This document shows positions 45,645 to 53,374 of a DNA stretch of 64,000 nucleotides, piece after piece; within the stretch, counting starts at the first letter, position 1, and each line of letters starts with the position of its first letter. Both the position numbers and the translations under genes were made by a program. The stretch is from Polynucleobacter sp. TSB-Sco08W16. GTDB taxonomy: Bacteria > Pseudomonadota > Gammaproteobacteria > Burkholderiales > Burkholderiaceae. Under the pieces are notes generated by a model. It did no database searches and was not told where the DNA came from. It was given only the letters and a program-made list of their open reading frames with translations. Where the stretch lies: the NCBI RefSeq assembly GCF_018687455.1, contig NZ_CP061291.1:124001-188000 (forward strand). The letters run 5' to 3'.

Positions 45645-45695
45645 ATGCCAGCGCGGCGCCCCTCCGGACGACGAATCCCGCGCTTGCGTTGGCAT
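45645..45695 (+). other. GC-rich imperfect hairpin between ftsZ and the peroxiredoxin gene
   Basis: ATGCCAGCGC (45645-45654) pairs with GCGTTGGCAT (45686-45695) over 10 bp with one G-T wobble. An alternative inner pairing is GCGCGG (45651-45656) with CCGCGC (45678-45683). The loop contains the palindromes GGCGCC and TCCGGA. No T tract follows, so it is not a standard intrinsic terminator. It could stabilise the ftsZ mRNA end, act as a repeat element, or have a role upstream of the next gene. It stands out by GC content from the flanking DNA. Confidence 0.5.
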
Positions 45696-45725
45696 GCTTA
45701 CTAACAATCACTTATTGGAGACACC

Positions 45726-46226
45726 ATGATTGCTGTTGGACAAAAACTACCAAATGCCACTCTTTATGAATTTTTGAATGAAGAGACAGAAGGCTGTACC
45801 TTGGGACCTAATGCTTTTGAAGTTGAGAAGCTTGTAGCAGGCAAAAAAATTGTGATCTTTGCATTGCCTGGTGCATTTACGCCAACTTGCTCTGCTAAGC
45901 ATGTCCCCGGATATGTTGAGCATTACGATGCAATTAAAGCAAAGGGTGTTGATGAGATTTGGTGTATTTCTGTGAACGACCCATTTGTAATGGGTGCATG
46001 GGGACGTGATCAAAAAGTAGGTAACAAAATTCGCATGATGGGTGATGGTAGTGCTGAGTTCACTAAGAAAATGGGCCTGGAATTGGATTTGATAGCCCGT
46101 GGTTTAGGAGTTCGCTCAGACCGCTATGCCATGATTGTTGAAGACGGCGTGATTAAAACTTTAGATCGTGAAGCTCCAGGTAAATTTGAAGTGAGTGATG
46201 CTGCTTCAATTTTGAAAAAACTGTAA
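45726..46226 (+). CDS. Peroxiredoxin, Prx5 (TSA/AhpC-like) family
   Basis: A 166-residue thiol peroxidase. PGAFTPTCSAKHVPGY (48-63) holds the peroxidatic Cys C55 and is diagnostic of the Prx5 group; VNDPFVMGAWG and GLGVRSDRYAMIVEDGVI are also typical. No glutaredoxin domain is fused, so reduction would come from glutaredoxin or thioredoxin in trans. Another Cys at 79 and one at 24 could act as resolving residues. TTGGAG 7 bp upstream of the ATG is a good ribosome-binding site. It lies between ftsZ and lpxC. Confidence 0.95.
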   Translation: MIAVGQKLPNATLYEFLNEETEGCTLGPNAFEVEKLVAGKKIVIFALPGAFTPTCSAKHVPGYVEHYDAIKAKGVDEIWCISVNDPFVMGAWGRDQKVGNKIRMMGDGSAEFTKKMGLELDLIARGLGVRSDRYAMIVEDGVIKTLDREAPGKFEVSDAASILKKL

Positions 46227-46264
46227 TTCAATAATAAATATCTACTGAATTTAGAGACGTCATC

Positions 46265-47179
46265 ATGATGAAGCAAAGAACCATAGCCACTCCGGTGAAA
46301 ACTGTGGGAATTGGTTTGCATTCTGGCCGCAAGGTGACGATCTCTATTAAGCCTGCGCCTGTGAATTCAGGAGTTCAGTTTGTGCGTGTTGATACACCAG
46401 AGCAGTCAGTGGTGCCTGCAACTGCTCTAGCTGTATGTGATACAAGGCTGGCATCAGTTATTCAAAAAGATGGTGTGCGGGTATCAACGGTTGAGCATCT
46501 ACTGTCTGCTTGTGCTGGCCTGGGATTAGATAATCTATTGATCGAACTCGACGGCGAAGAAGTGCCCATCATGGATGGCAGCGCCGCTTCATTCTTATTC
46601 TTAATTGAATCCGCTGGCATTGTTGAGCAAGATGCACCGCGCCAATTTGTAGTTATTAAAAAACCTGTGGAAGTGCGAGAGGGCGATAAGCTAGCTCGAC
46701 TAGAACCTTTCTTTGGTTTTAAGTTGGATTTCACAATTGACTTTAAGCATCCTGCAGTAGATAAGACAGGGCAACGATTTGTAGTCGATTTTGCAGAGCA
46801 TGCCTATCGCAGTGAAATTGGTCGCGCTCGGACATTTGGATTTGCCCATGAAGTAGAGGCGCTGCGAGAAATGGGATTGGCCCGTGGTGGAAGTCTAGAT
46901 AATGCAATTGTTTTAGATGAGCATCGCATCTTGAATAACGAAGAGTTGCGTTATGAGGATGAGTTTGTACGTCACAAAATTTTGGATGCGATTGGGGATC
47001 TCTTCTTAGTGGGCCATCCAATTGTTGGGGCCTATGTAGCTGAAAAATCAGGTCATGCTCTAAACAATGCTCTTTTACGTAAGCTCTTGGAAGACCCAAG
47101 TTCTTATGAAATTAGCTCTTTTGCCGAAAACAAGGCCCCCGAAGCCTATTCGCAAGAAAACCAACCACTCTTTTTCTAA
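46265..47179 (+). CDS. lpxC: UDP-3-O-acyl-N-acetylglucosamine deacetylase
   Basis: A 304-residue zinc enzyme for the committed step of lipid A synthesis. It has MKQRTIATPVKTVGIGLHSGRKV at the start, VEHLLSACAGLGLDNLLIELDGEEVPIMDGSA (zinc His and catalytic Glu), RTFGF and the second ligand set HKILDAIGDLFLVG. It shows the organism is Gram-negative with lipopolysaccharide. ATG 46268 is an equally possible start. It converges with dciA 26 bp downstream. Confidence 0.98.
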   Translation: MMKQRTIATPVKTVGIGLHSGRKVTISIKPAPVNSGVQFVRVDTPEQSVVPATALAVCDTRLASVIQKDGVRVSTVEHLLSACAGLGLDNLLIELDGEEVPIMDGSAASFLFLIESAGIVEQDAPRQFVVIKKPVEVREGDKLARLEPFFGFKLDFTIDFKHPAVDKTGQRFVVDFAEHAYRSEIGRARTFGFAHEVEALREMGLARGGSLDNAIVLDEHRILNNEELRYEDEFVRHKILDAIGDLFLVGHPIVGAYVAEKSGHALNNALLRKLLEDPSSYEISSFAENKAPEAYSQENQPLFF

Positions 47180-47205
47180 CTGGGCTTTTTAAGATTTGCT
47201 GCGAA

Positions 47206-47709
47206 TTATTTCGGTTTATGCCGAAGTAGTCGTTCTACTGTTTTGCGAAGATCAGAATCTGGCGCTAACTTATCGAGCAATTCTTCCCACGACTTTTTGG
47301 CAATCGCATTAAAACCTTGAGGTTTACGCTGCTCTTTGTCACCTGCGCGTGGTTTTACTTCCCATTGGGCTGGGGCAGGCTTAACTTTTACCTTTATGGC
47401 GCTGCAAGTCAGCCCAAGTTTTCCTAACTCATTGATTAGACTAGGTAAATTTTGTTGTAGGCGGCTAGCAATGCTGGCACTACTGACGAGCAAAAAGAGT
47501 TCATTTTGGGTCCCGGAGCGCCAGCCAGCCTCAATCTTGGGGTTTAGGTGCTCCAACCCCAGTTTTTCTAAGGCTAGCCCTAGAGTGGATTTGAGCTTGG
47601 CTAAATCTTCGGTTTTAGCCAAAATCCCCCCAAGTCCATTGGACTCGCGCAGGTAATCAAGCCAGTCATGAGCTGTTTGCTTGCGGGATGATTTAGGGGT
47701 GAAGTTCAT
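47206..47709 (-). CDS. dciA: DUF721 protein, likely DciA helicase loader
   Basis: A 167-residue basic protein. The central part (about 40-115), with a KH-like WRSGTQNELFLLVSSASIASRLQQNLPSLINEL pattern, matches the DUF721/DciA fold: short strand, helix, strand, then 'A-x-x-L' helix. DciA loads the replicative helicase DnaB in bacteria that lack DnaC or DnaI. Position between lpxC and secA is the usual one in beta- and gammaproteobacteria. The N- and C-terminal tails are low-complexity and Lys/Pro-rich. It is divergent from secA (55-bp gap). Confidence 0.78.
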   Translation of the reverse strand: MNFTPKSSRKQTAHDWLDYLRESNGLGGILAKTEDLAKLKSTLGLALEKLGLEHLNPKIEAGWRSGTQNELFLLVSSASIASRLQQNLPSLINELGKLGLTCSAIKVKVKPAPAQWEVKPRAGDKEQRKPQGFNAIAKKSWEELLDKLAPDSDLRKTVERLLRHKPK

Positions 47710-47764
47710 AAAAAAATGGGGGTGCGGGTGATAAACTCAAGGTCTTAATTTTCTTCAATATCCC

Positions 47765-50530
47765 ATGGTAATCGGTCTTCTTAAAACCCTGGTCGGCAGT
47801 CGTAACGACCGCCTCTTAAAACAGTATCGCAAAGTTGTTGCCAAGGTTGGCGCTTTCGAGCCAAGCTTGCAATCTTTGGATGATGTCGCACTTGCTGCTA
47901 AAACTGCAGAGTTTAAGTCTCGCTTGGCTGGCGGCGAGGCTTTAGATGACATTGCGCCCGAAGCTTTTGCGGTAGTTCGCGAAGCCAGTGTGCGCGTTAT
48001 GAAAATGCGTCACTTTGATGCCCAGCTAATGGGCGGCCTCGCACTTCATCAAGGCAAGATTGCTGAGATGGGTACTGGTGAGGGAAAGACCTTAACTGCA
48101 ACGCTACCCGTTTATTTGAATGCATTGACTGGCAAGGGTGTTCATGTTGTTACCGTGAATGATTATTTGGCACAACGCGATGCTGAATGGATGTCCAAGC
48201 TATACAACTTCTTAGGTATGACCGTTGGTGTGAATCTGTCACAGATGGATCACAAGACTAAGCAAGACGCCTATGCTGCGGACATTACTTACGGCACTAA
48301 TAACGAATTCGGTTTTGATTATTTGCGTGACAACATGGTCCAGGATGTGGATCAGCGTGTACAGCGTGGCTTAGCTTATGCCATTGTTGATGAAGTTGAC
48401 TCTATTTTGATTGATGAGGCGCGTACGCCACTCATTATTTCTGGTCAGGCAGATGATCACACCGATTTATATGTCAAGATCAACGCCCTTCCATCTTATT
48501 TGGAGCGTCAAATTGGTGAAGAGAAAGCCGATGGCACTGGGGTTGAAAAGCCAGGCGATTACTGGGTAGATGAAAAGTCTCAGCAGGTTTATTTAACAGA
48601 GCAGGGCCACGATAAGGCAGAGCAAGTTTTAGTCCAGATTGGCGCCTTAAATGATGGCGACTCTCTGTATGCTCCGCAAAATATTACTTTGATGCATCAC
48701 GTGTATGCAGCCTTACGTGCACATACCTTATATAACCGTGACCAGCAGTATGTTGTTCAGAATAATGAAGTTATCATTGTTGATGAGTTCACGGGTCGAC
48801 TGATGCAAGGTCGTCGCTGGTCTGATGGCCTGCATCAAGCAGTTGAAGCTAAAGAAGGTGTGCCGATTCAGAATGAGAATCAGACATTAGCAACGATTAC
48901 CTTCCAGAATTATTTCCGGATGTACGGCAAGCTGGCTGGTATGACTGGTACGGCAGATACAGAGGCGTATGAGTTCAAGGAAATTTACAACCTTGAAACG
49001 GTGGTGATTCCTCCAAATCGCATCAGCCAAAGAAAAGATAAACAAGATCAAATCTATAAGTCATCACGCGAACGCTATGATGCTGTGATTAAAGATATTG
49101 AAGATTGTTTCGAGCGCGGTCAACCGGTATTAGTTGGTACCACCTCGATTGAAAACTCGGAATTAATTGCTGGCTTACTTGATAAACGTAAATTGCCGCA
49201 TCAGGTCTTAAATGCAAAGCAGCATGCTCGCGAGGCAGAGATTATTGCTCAGGCTGGCCGTCCAAAAATGATCACGATTGCTACCAATATGGCTGGTCGC
49301 GGTACTGACATCGTGCTTGGCGGTAATGTTGGTAAACAGTCTGCTTTGATTGAAGCTGATGAAGCGCTTTCTGATTCAGAAAAAGCTGCCAAGATTAAGC
49401 AACTGCATGACGAATGGCAAGACATCCACGATCAAGTGTTAAATGCGGGTGGCTTACACATCATTGGTACAGAGCGCCATGAGAGTCGCCGTATTGATAA
49501 TCAATTAAGAGGCCGTTCTGGTCGCCAAGGCGATCCAGGGTCTTCGCGTTTCTACCTTTCCTTAGACGATCCTCTCCTGCGTATTTTTGCGGGTGATCGT
49601 TTACGCGCCGTTATGGAGCGTCTCAAGATGCCTGATGGCGAGCCGATTGAAGCTGGTATGGTGACGCGGTCTATTGAGTCTGCACAGCGCAAGGTTGAGG
49701 GCCGTAATTTTGATATGCGTAAGCAGTTGCTTGAGTACGATGACGTTGCAAATGATCAGCGGAAAGAAACTTATCGCCTCCGCAATGAAGTGCTTGAGAG
49801 TGCTGATATTGGTGATCTCATCGCTAATTTGCGCGAAGATGTATTACGCACCGTGTGCTCCTTCTATGTTCCTCTCGAATCTATGGAAGAGCAGTGGGAC
49901 CTATCTGGTCTTGAGCATGTATTGGCCAATGAATGGGGTCTGACGGTTGATCTCCAGAAGTGGGTTGAGGGCGCTGATAGCATTGACGATTCAGAAATCG
50001 TAGAGCGTGTATTGTCTGCTGCTAAAGAGGCTTATGACGCGAAGGTTGAGCTCTCTGGTCGCGAATCTTTTGCAGGCTTCGAGCGTTCCGTTCTTCTTTA
50101 TAGTGTTGATACCCATTGGCGTGAGCATTTAGCTGCTCTTGATCATTTGCGTCAAGGCATTCATCTGCGTGGCTATGCACAAAAAGATCCAAAGCAAGAA
50201 TATCGCCGTGAAGCGTTTGAACTTTATGGCGAACTCTTGAATGTCATCAAGAATGATGTTGTTAAGAGCATCACGACAGTGCAAATTCGTAGCGCCAGTG
50301 AACTAGATCGCGCTTCCGAGTCGATGAATGAAGATTTAGCGAAACTAAAAGATCTTCAGTACCAACATGCAGATGCCGACTTAGAGGTTGCTGGTTCTAC
50401 CGGTGACCGTGGTGCTGCCATTGATATTCAGCCAGCACCAGTTCGCGCAGGACCTAAGATTGGTCGTAATGATCCTTGTTCGTGTGGTAGTGGTAAGAAA
50501 TATAAAAATTGTCATGGGGCGTTGACTTAA
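47765..50530 (+). CDS. secA: Protein translocase ATPase SecA
   Basis: A full-length 921-residue SecA. It has the DEAD-motor Walker A (MGTGEGKTLTATLP, about residue 102), Walker B VDEVDSILIDEARTPL, the TNMAGRGTDIVLGGN and RQGDPGSSRFYLSLDD motifs and, at the C-terminus, the zinc-binding SEC-C tail NDPCSCGSGKKYKNCHG that contacts SecB and phospholipids. It drives export through SecYEG. No clear Shine-Dalgarno is seen before ATG 47765, but the N-terminus aligns with the family. An intrinsic terminator follows. Confidence 0.98.
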   Translation: MVIGLLKTLVGSRNDRLLKQYRKVVAKVGAFEPSLQSLDDVALAAKTAEFKSRLAGGEALDDIAPEAFAVVREASVRVMKMRHFDAQLMGGLALHQGKIAEMGTGEGKTLTATLPVYLNALTGKGVHVVTVNDYLAQRDAEWMSKLYNFLGMTVGVNLSQMDHKTKQDAYAADITYGTNNEFGFDYLRDNMVQDVDQRVQRGLAYAIVDEVDSILIDEARTPLIISGQADDHTDLYVKINALPSYLERQIGEEKADGTGVEKPGDYWVDEKSQQVYLTEQGHDKAEQVLVQIGALNDGDSLYAPQNITLMHHVYAALRAHTLYNRDQQYVVQNNEVIIVDEFTGRLMQGRRWSDGLHQAVEAKEGVPIQNENQTLATITFQNYFRMYGKLAGMTGTADTEAYEFKEIYNLETVVIPPNRISQRKDKQDQIYKSSRERYDAVIKDIEDCFERGQPVLVGTTSIENSELIAGLLDKRKLPHQVLNAKQHAREAEIIAQAGRPKMITIATNMAGRGTDIVLGGNVGKQSALIEADEALSDSEKAAKIKQLHDEWQDIHDQVLNAGGLHIIGTERHESRRIDNQLRGRSGRQGDPGSSRFYLSLDDPLLRIFAGDRLRAVMERLKMPDGEPIEAGMVTRSIESAQRKVEGRNFDMRKQLLEYDDVANDQRKETYRLRNEVLESADIGDLIANLREDVLRTVCSFYVPLESMEEQWDLSGLEHVLANEWGLTVDLQKWVEGADSIDDSEIVERVLSAAKEAYDAKVELSGRESFAGFERSVLLYSVDTHWREHLAALDHLRQGIHLRGYAQKDPKQEYRREAFELYGELLNVIKNDVVKSITTVQIRSASELDRASESMNEDLAKLKDLQYQHADADLEVAGSTGDRGAAIDIQPAPVRAGPKIGRNDPCSCGSGKKYKNCHGALT

Positions 50531-50556
50531 CCCATATAAAAAATTTGTTATTTTTG

Positions 50557-50586
50557 ATGGCTCAGATTTCTCTGAGCCATTTTTCT
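50557..50586 (+). terminator. Intrinsic terminator of secA
   Basis: A perfect stem ATGGCTCAGA / TCTGAGCCAT with loop TTTC, followed by TTTTCTT. It begins 26 bp after the secA stop and separates secA from the molybdenum hydroxylase genes. Confidence 0.92.
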
Positions 50587-50622
50587 TGGTGGAATCCCTA
50601 ATTTTTTATCCAAGCGAAAATC

Positions 50623-50669
50623 TGACATATCTGTCATGATTTGTGAGTGCCAACACAGGCAGTTTATTT
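50623..50669 (+). promoter_or_regulatory. Possible promoter and operator of the molybdenum hydroxylase pair
   Basis: A dyad TGACA-TATC-TGTCA (50623-50636) lies just before a weak promoter-like pair, TTGTGA (50641-50646) and TTTATT (50663-50668), with a 16-bp spacer and 4/6 consensus matches each. An upstream dyad could bind an activator. This is only a candidate; the terminator before it means some promoter must lie in 50587-50690. Confidence 0.35.
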
Positions 50670-50699
50670 ATGAATATTGAATTCCACTAAGGGGATCTT

Positions 50700-51158
50700 A
50701 TGGCCTTATCTTTTACTCTCAATGGTAGTGCAGTTAATTTTGATGGAGATCCAGAAACCCCAATTCTCTGGGTCTTACGCGATCATTTAGATGTCACTAG
50801 TCCTAAGTATGGTTGTGGTGCTGGTTTGTGTGGGGCCTGTACGGTTCATCTTGAGGGCGCCGCCATTCGTTCTTGTTCGACTCCTGTGTCTGCAGCGAAT
50901 GGTAAAAAAGTGACCACTCTCGAGGGTTTGTCTGCCAAAGTTGGCAAAGCCCTACAAGACGCTTGGATCGAATTCGATGTGCCTCAGTGTGGCTACTGTC
51001 AGACTGGGCAAATGATGTCTGCGGCCGATCTCTTAGCTAAGAAAAAACAACCTAGCAGTGACGACATTAAAAATGCCATGAGTGGCAATATTTGTCGATG
51101 TGGAACGTATTCCCGTATAGAAAAAGCAGTTAAATGTGCTGCTGATAAATTGGCCTAA
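50700..51158 (+). CDS. iorA: (2Fe-2S)-binding small subunit of a molybdenum hydroxylase (IorA type)
   Basis: A 152-residue protein with two [2Fe-2S] clusters. C39, C44, C47 and C59 (in YGCGAGLCGAC) bind the plant-ferredoxin-type cluster; C97, C100, C132 and C134 (CGYC and CRC) bind the second in the helical domain. This is the small subunit of the xanthine-oxidase superfamily, of the two-subunit isoquinoline 1-oxidoreductase/aldehyde oxidase type. It passes electrons from the molybdenum centre of the large subunit encoded 12 bp downstream. AAGGGGAT precedes the ATG. There is no flavin subunit nearby, as expected for the Ior type. Confidence 0.9.
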   Translation: MALSFTLNGSAVNFDGDPETPILWVLRDHLDVTSPKYGCGAGLCGACTVHLEGAAIRSCSTPVSAANGKKVTTLEGLSAKVGKALQDAWIEFDVPQCGYCQTGQMMSAADLLAKKKQPSSDDIKNAMSGNICRCGTYSRIEKAVKCAADKLA

Positions 51159-51170
51159 GGGGATAAATAC

Positions 51171-53294
51171 ATGAAAAATAATTCGTTAAAGAATCAAAGT
51201 CGCCGTCAGTTTATTCAACACAGTGCTGCTGCTAGTGGTGCCTTCGTGCTCGGCATGTATTTGCCCTTATCTAGTGAGGCTGCAACGGCTGGGAATGACC
51301 AGCCAGCCTTAGCAAATGCCTGGGTTCGAATTACGCCTAGCAATCAAATTACCTTAATTTGCGCTCGCTCTGAAATGGGCCAAGACGTTTACACCTCTAT
51401 GCCGGCTTTGCTTGCTGAGGAGTTAAACCTCCCACTGTCAATGATCCAAGTAGAAATTGCCGGCGTTGCCCCTGTTTATATCAATGCGATGTTGGGAGGT
51501 CAAATCACTGGCGGCTCTACTTCGGTTCGCGAAGCTTTTGATAAGCTAAGAACAGCAGGCGCTGCTACACGCTCGGTCTTGATTCAAGCTGCAGCTCAAC
51601 GTTGGAATGTCGCAGCTGCAGACTGCAAGGCAATGAATGGCAAAGTAAGCCACTCCAGTGGTAAGTCTGCTACTTATGGTGAATTGGCTGCTGATGCTGC
51701 TAAGTTACCGCTACCAGAAAAGCCAGCCCTGAAGTCACCGGCAAACTTTATGGTGATTGGCAAAGAGACGATGCGTCGTCTGGATACTCCTGCCAAGGTG
51801 GCTGGCAAAGCAGTGTATGGAATTGATGTGAAGATTCCCGGAATGGCGATTGCATCATTGGCTCAATGCCCTGTGATTGGCGGTACCCCGACCTCTTATG
51901 ACGCATCAGCCGCCCTTAAGGTGTCCGGTGTGATTAAAGTCGTGCAGATCTCCGATGGTGTGGCGGTGTTGGCCAAAGATTTCTATGCTGCACGCAAAGG
52001 TAGAGATGCTCTAAAGATTACTTGGAATGAAGGTCCCAACGCGAACCTAAATAATGCAGTGGTTCGTAAGTCGCTAGAAGATGGCTTATCCAAGAAGGGC
52101 GCTGTTATCAAAACGGTGGGCGATGCCAATACTGCAGTTCCTAATGGCAAGACCATTAGTGCGCAGTACTTTTTGCCATACTTGGCCCACTCTACTATGG
52201 AGCCAGTCAATTGCTCTGCAGATGTTTCTAATGGTAAGTGCAGAATCATCGGACCTATTCAATTTCAGCAAGGTGGTGAAGCGGTTGCAGCTACAGCGGC
52301 AGGTGTAACGCCAGAGGATGTCACGATTCAAACTACATTTCTTGGTGGAGGCTTTGGAAGAAAGCTAGAGCTTGACTTTATTCGCCAGGCTGCAGAAATT
52401 TCGAAAGCAGCTGGTATGCCAGTGAAGATGCTGTGGACCAAAGAAGACGACATCACCCATGACTTTTATCGTCCAATGAGCATTCATCGGGTTGATGGAG
52501 TTTTAGGTCCCAATGGTCAACTGGCAAGCATGAAAGCGAAGATGGTTTCACAGTCTGTTACAGCTCGCGCATTCCCAGGATTTGTTAAGGATGGTTTCGA
52601 TCCTTTTATGGTGGAAGGCTCCAATAACATTACTTATGACATTCCCAATCTTGAAATTACTAATGTCATTACAGATACTGGCCTTCGCGTCGGGTACTGG
52701 CGCTCAGTGAGTAATGCATTAAACGCTTTTGCAATTGAGAGTTTTGTGGATGAAGCAGCAAGCGCTGCCGGTAAAGATCCGGTAGCTTTCCGTCTCGCCT
52801 CTTTAGGTAAGCACCCAAGAGCAAAGCATGTTCTTGAAACTGCCGTGAAAAAGTCTGGTTATACCTCTGGTAGCAAACGATTTGGTGTGGCCCAAATGGA
52901 ATGCTATGACACCTATTCAGCCTGTATTTTGGAGTTGGATACCTCGGCACCTGAAACGAAGGTGAAGAAGATCACTTTCGTTTCTGATTGCGGAATTGCG
53001 GTACATCCAGATCAAGCGAGGGCGCAGCTCATGGGCGGAGTAATTTATGGTTTAAGTGCTGCCTTGGGTAACGCCATCACGATTGAAAATGGCCGTGTTC
53101 AGCAAAACAACTTTAATAACTATCCAAGCTTGCGTCAAAACCAGGTTCCGGTAATTGAGGTTCATTTGATCCCTAGTCAAGAGAAGCCAGGTGGATTAGG
53201 TGAGGTCGGGGTTCCTTTGGTGGCCCCTGCCTTAGCCAATGCCATTGCTGCTGCAACTGGTAAGCGACTTCGAGAGTTGCCAGTAAAAGCCTAG
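51171..53294 (+). CDS. iorB: Molybdopterin-binding large subunit of a molybdenum hydroxylase (IorB type), Tat-exported
   Basis: A 707-residue xanthine-oxidase-superfamily subunit. The N-terminus has a twin-arginine signal (QSRRQFIQHSAAASGAFVLG), so it should be exported folded, with its small subunit, to the periplasm. Cofactor motifs visible are MGQDVYTSMPALLAEEL, LGGQITGGSTSVREAFDKLR, TFLGGGFGRKLELDF and the C-terminal GGLGEVGVPLVAPALANAIAAATG with the catalytic Glu. It would hydroxylate an N-heterocycle or oxidise an aldehyde; the substrate is unknown. No cytochrome c or XdhC-like maturation gene lies next to it. It is slightly shorter than Brevundimonas IorB (about 780). Confidence 0.9.
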   Translation: MKNNSLKNQSRRQFIQHSAAASGAFVLGMYLPLSSEAATAGNDQPALANAWVRITPSNQITLICARSEMGQDVYTSMPALLAEELNLPLSMIQVEIAGVAPVYINAMLGGQITGGSTSVREAFDKLRTAGAATRSVLIQAAAQRWNVAAADCKAMNGKVSHSSGKSATYGELAADAAKLPLPEKPALKSPANFMVIGKETMRRLDTPAKVAGKAVYGIDVKIPGMAIASLAQCPVIGGTPTSYDASAALKVSGVIKVVQISDGVAVLAKDFYAARKGRDALKITWNEGPNANLNNAVVRKSLEDGLSKKGAVIKTVGDANTAVPNGKTISAQYFLPYLAHSTMEPVNCSADVSNGKCRIIGPIQFQQGGEAVAATAAGVTPEDVTIQTTFLGGGFGRKLELDFIRQAAEISKAAGMPVKMLWTKEDDITHDFYRPMSIHRVDGVLGPNGQLASMKAKMVSQSVTARAFPGFVKDGFDPFMVEGSNNITYDIPNLEITNVITDTGLRVGYWRSVSNALNAFAIESFVDEAASAAGKDPVAFRLASLGKHPRAKHVLETAVKKSGYTSGSKRFGVAQMECYDTYSACILELDTSAPETKVKKITFVSDCGIAVHPDQARAQLMGGVIYGLSAALGNAITIENGRVQQNNFNNYPSLRQNQVPVIEVHLIPSQEKPGGLGEVGVPLVAPALANAIAAATGKRLRELPVKA

Positions 53295-53316
53295 ATTTAG
53301 GCCTTCAGGAGAAGAT

Positions 53317-53349
53317 AAAGCGCGCCAGATAATGGCGCGCTTTGTTTTT
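53317..53349 (+). terminator. Intrinsic terminator of the iorAB pair
   Basis: A perfect 11-bp stem AAAGCGCGCCA / TGGCGCGCTTT with loop GATAA, followed by GTTTTTG. It starts 22 bp after the iorB stop. It ends only 25 bp before the argJ ATG. Confidence 0.9.
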
Positions 53350-53374
53350 GAGCCTCATCTACAATTATCAGACT

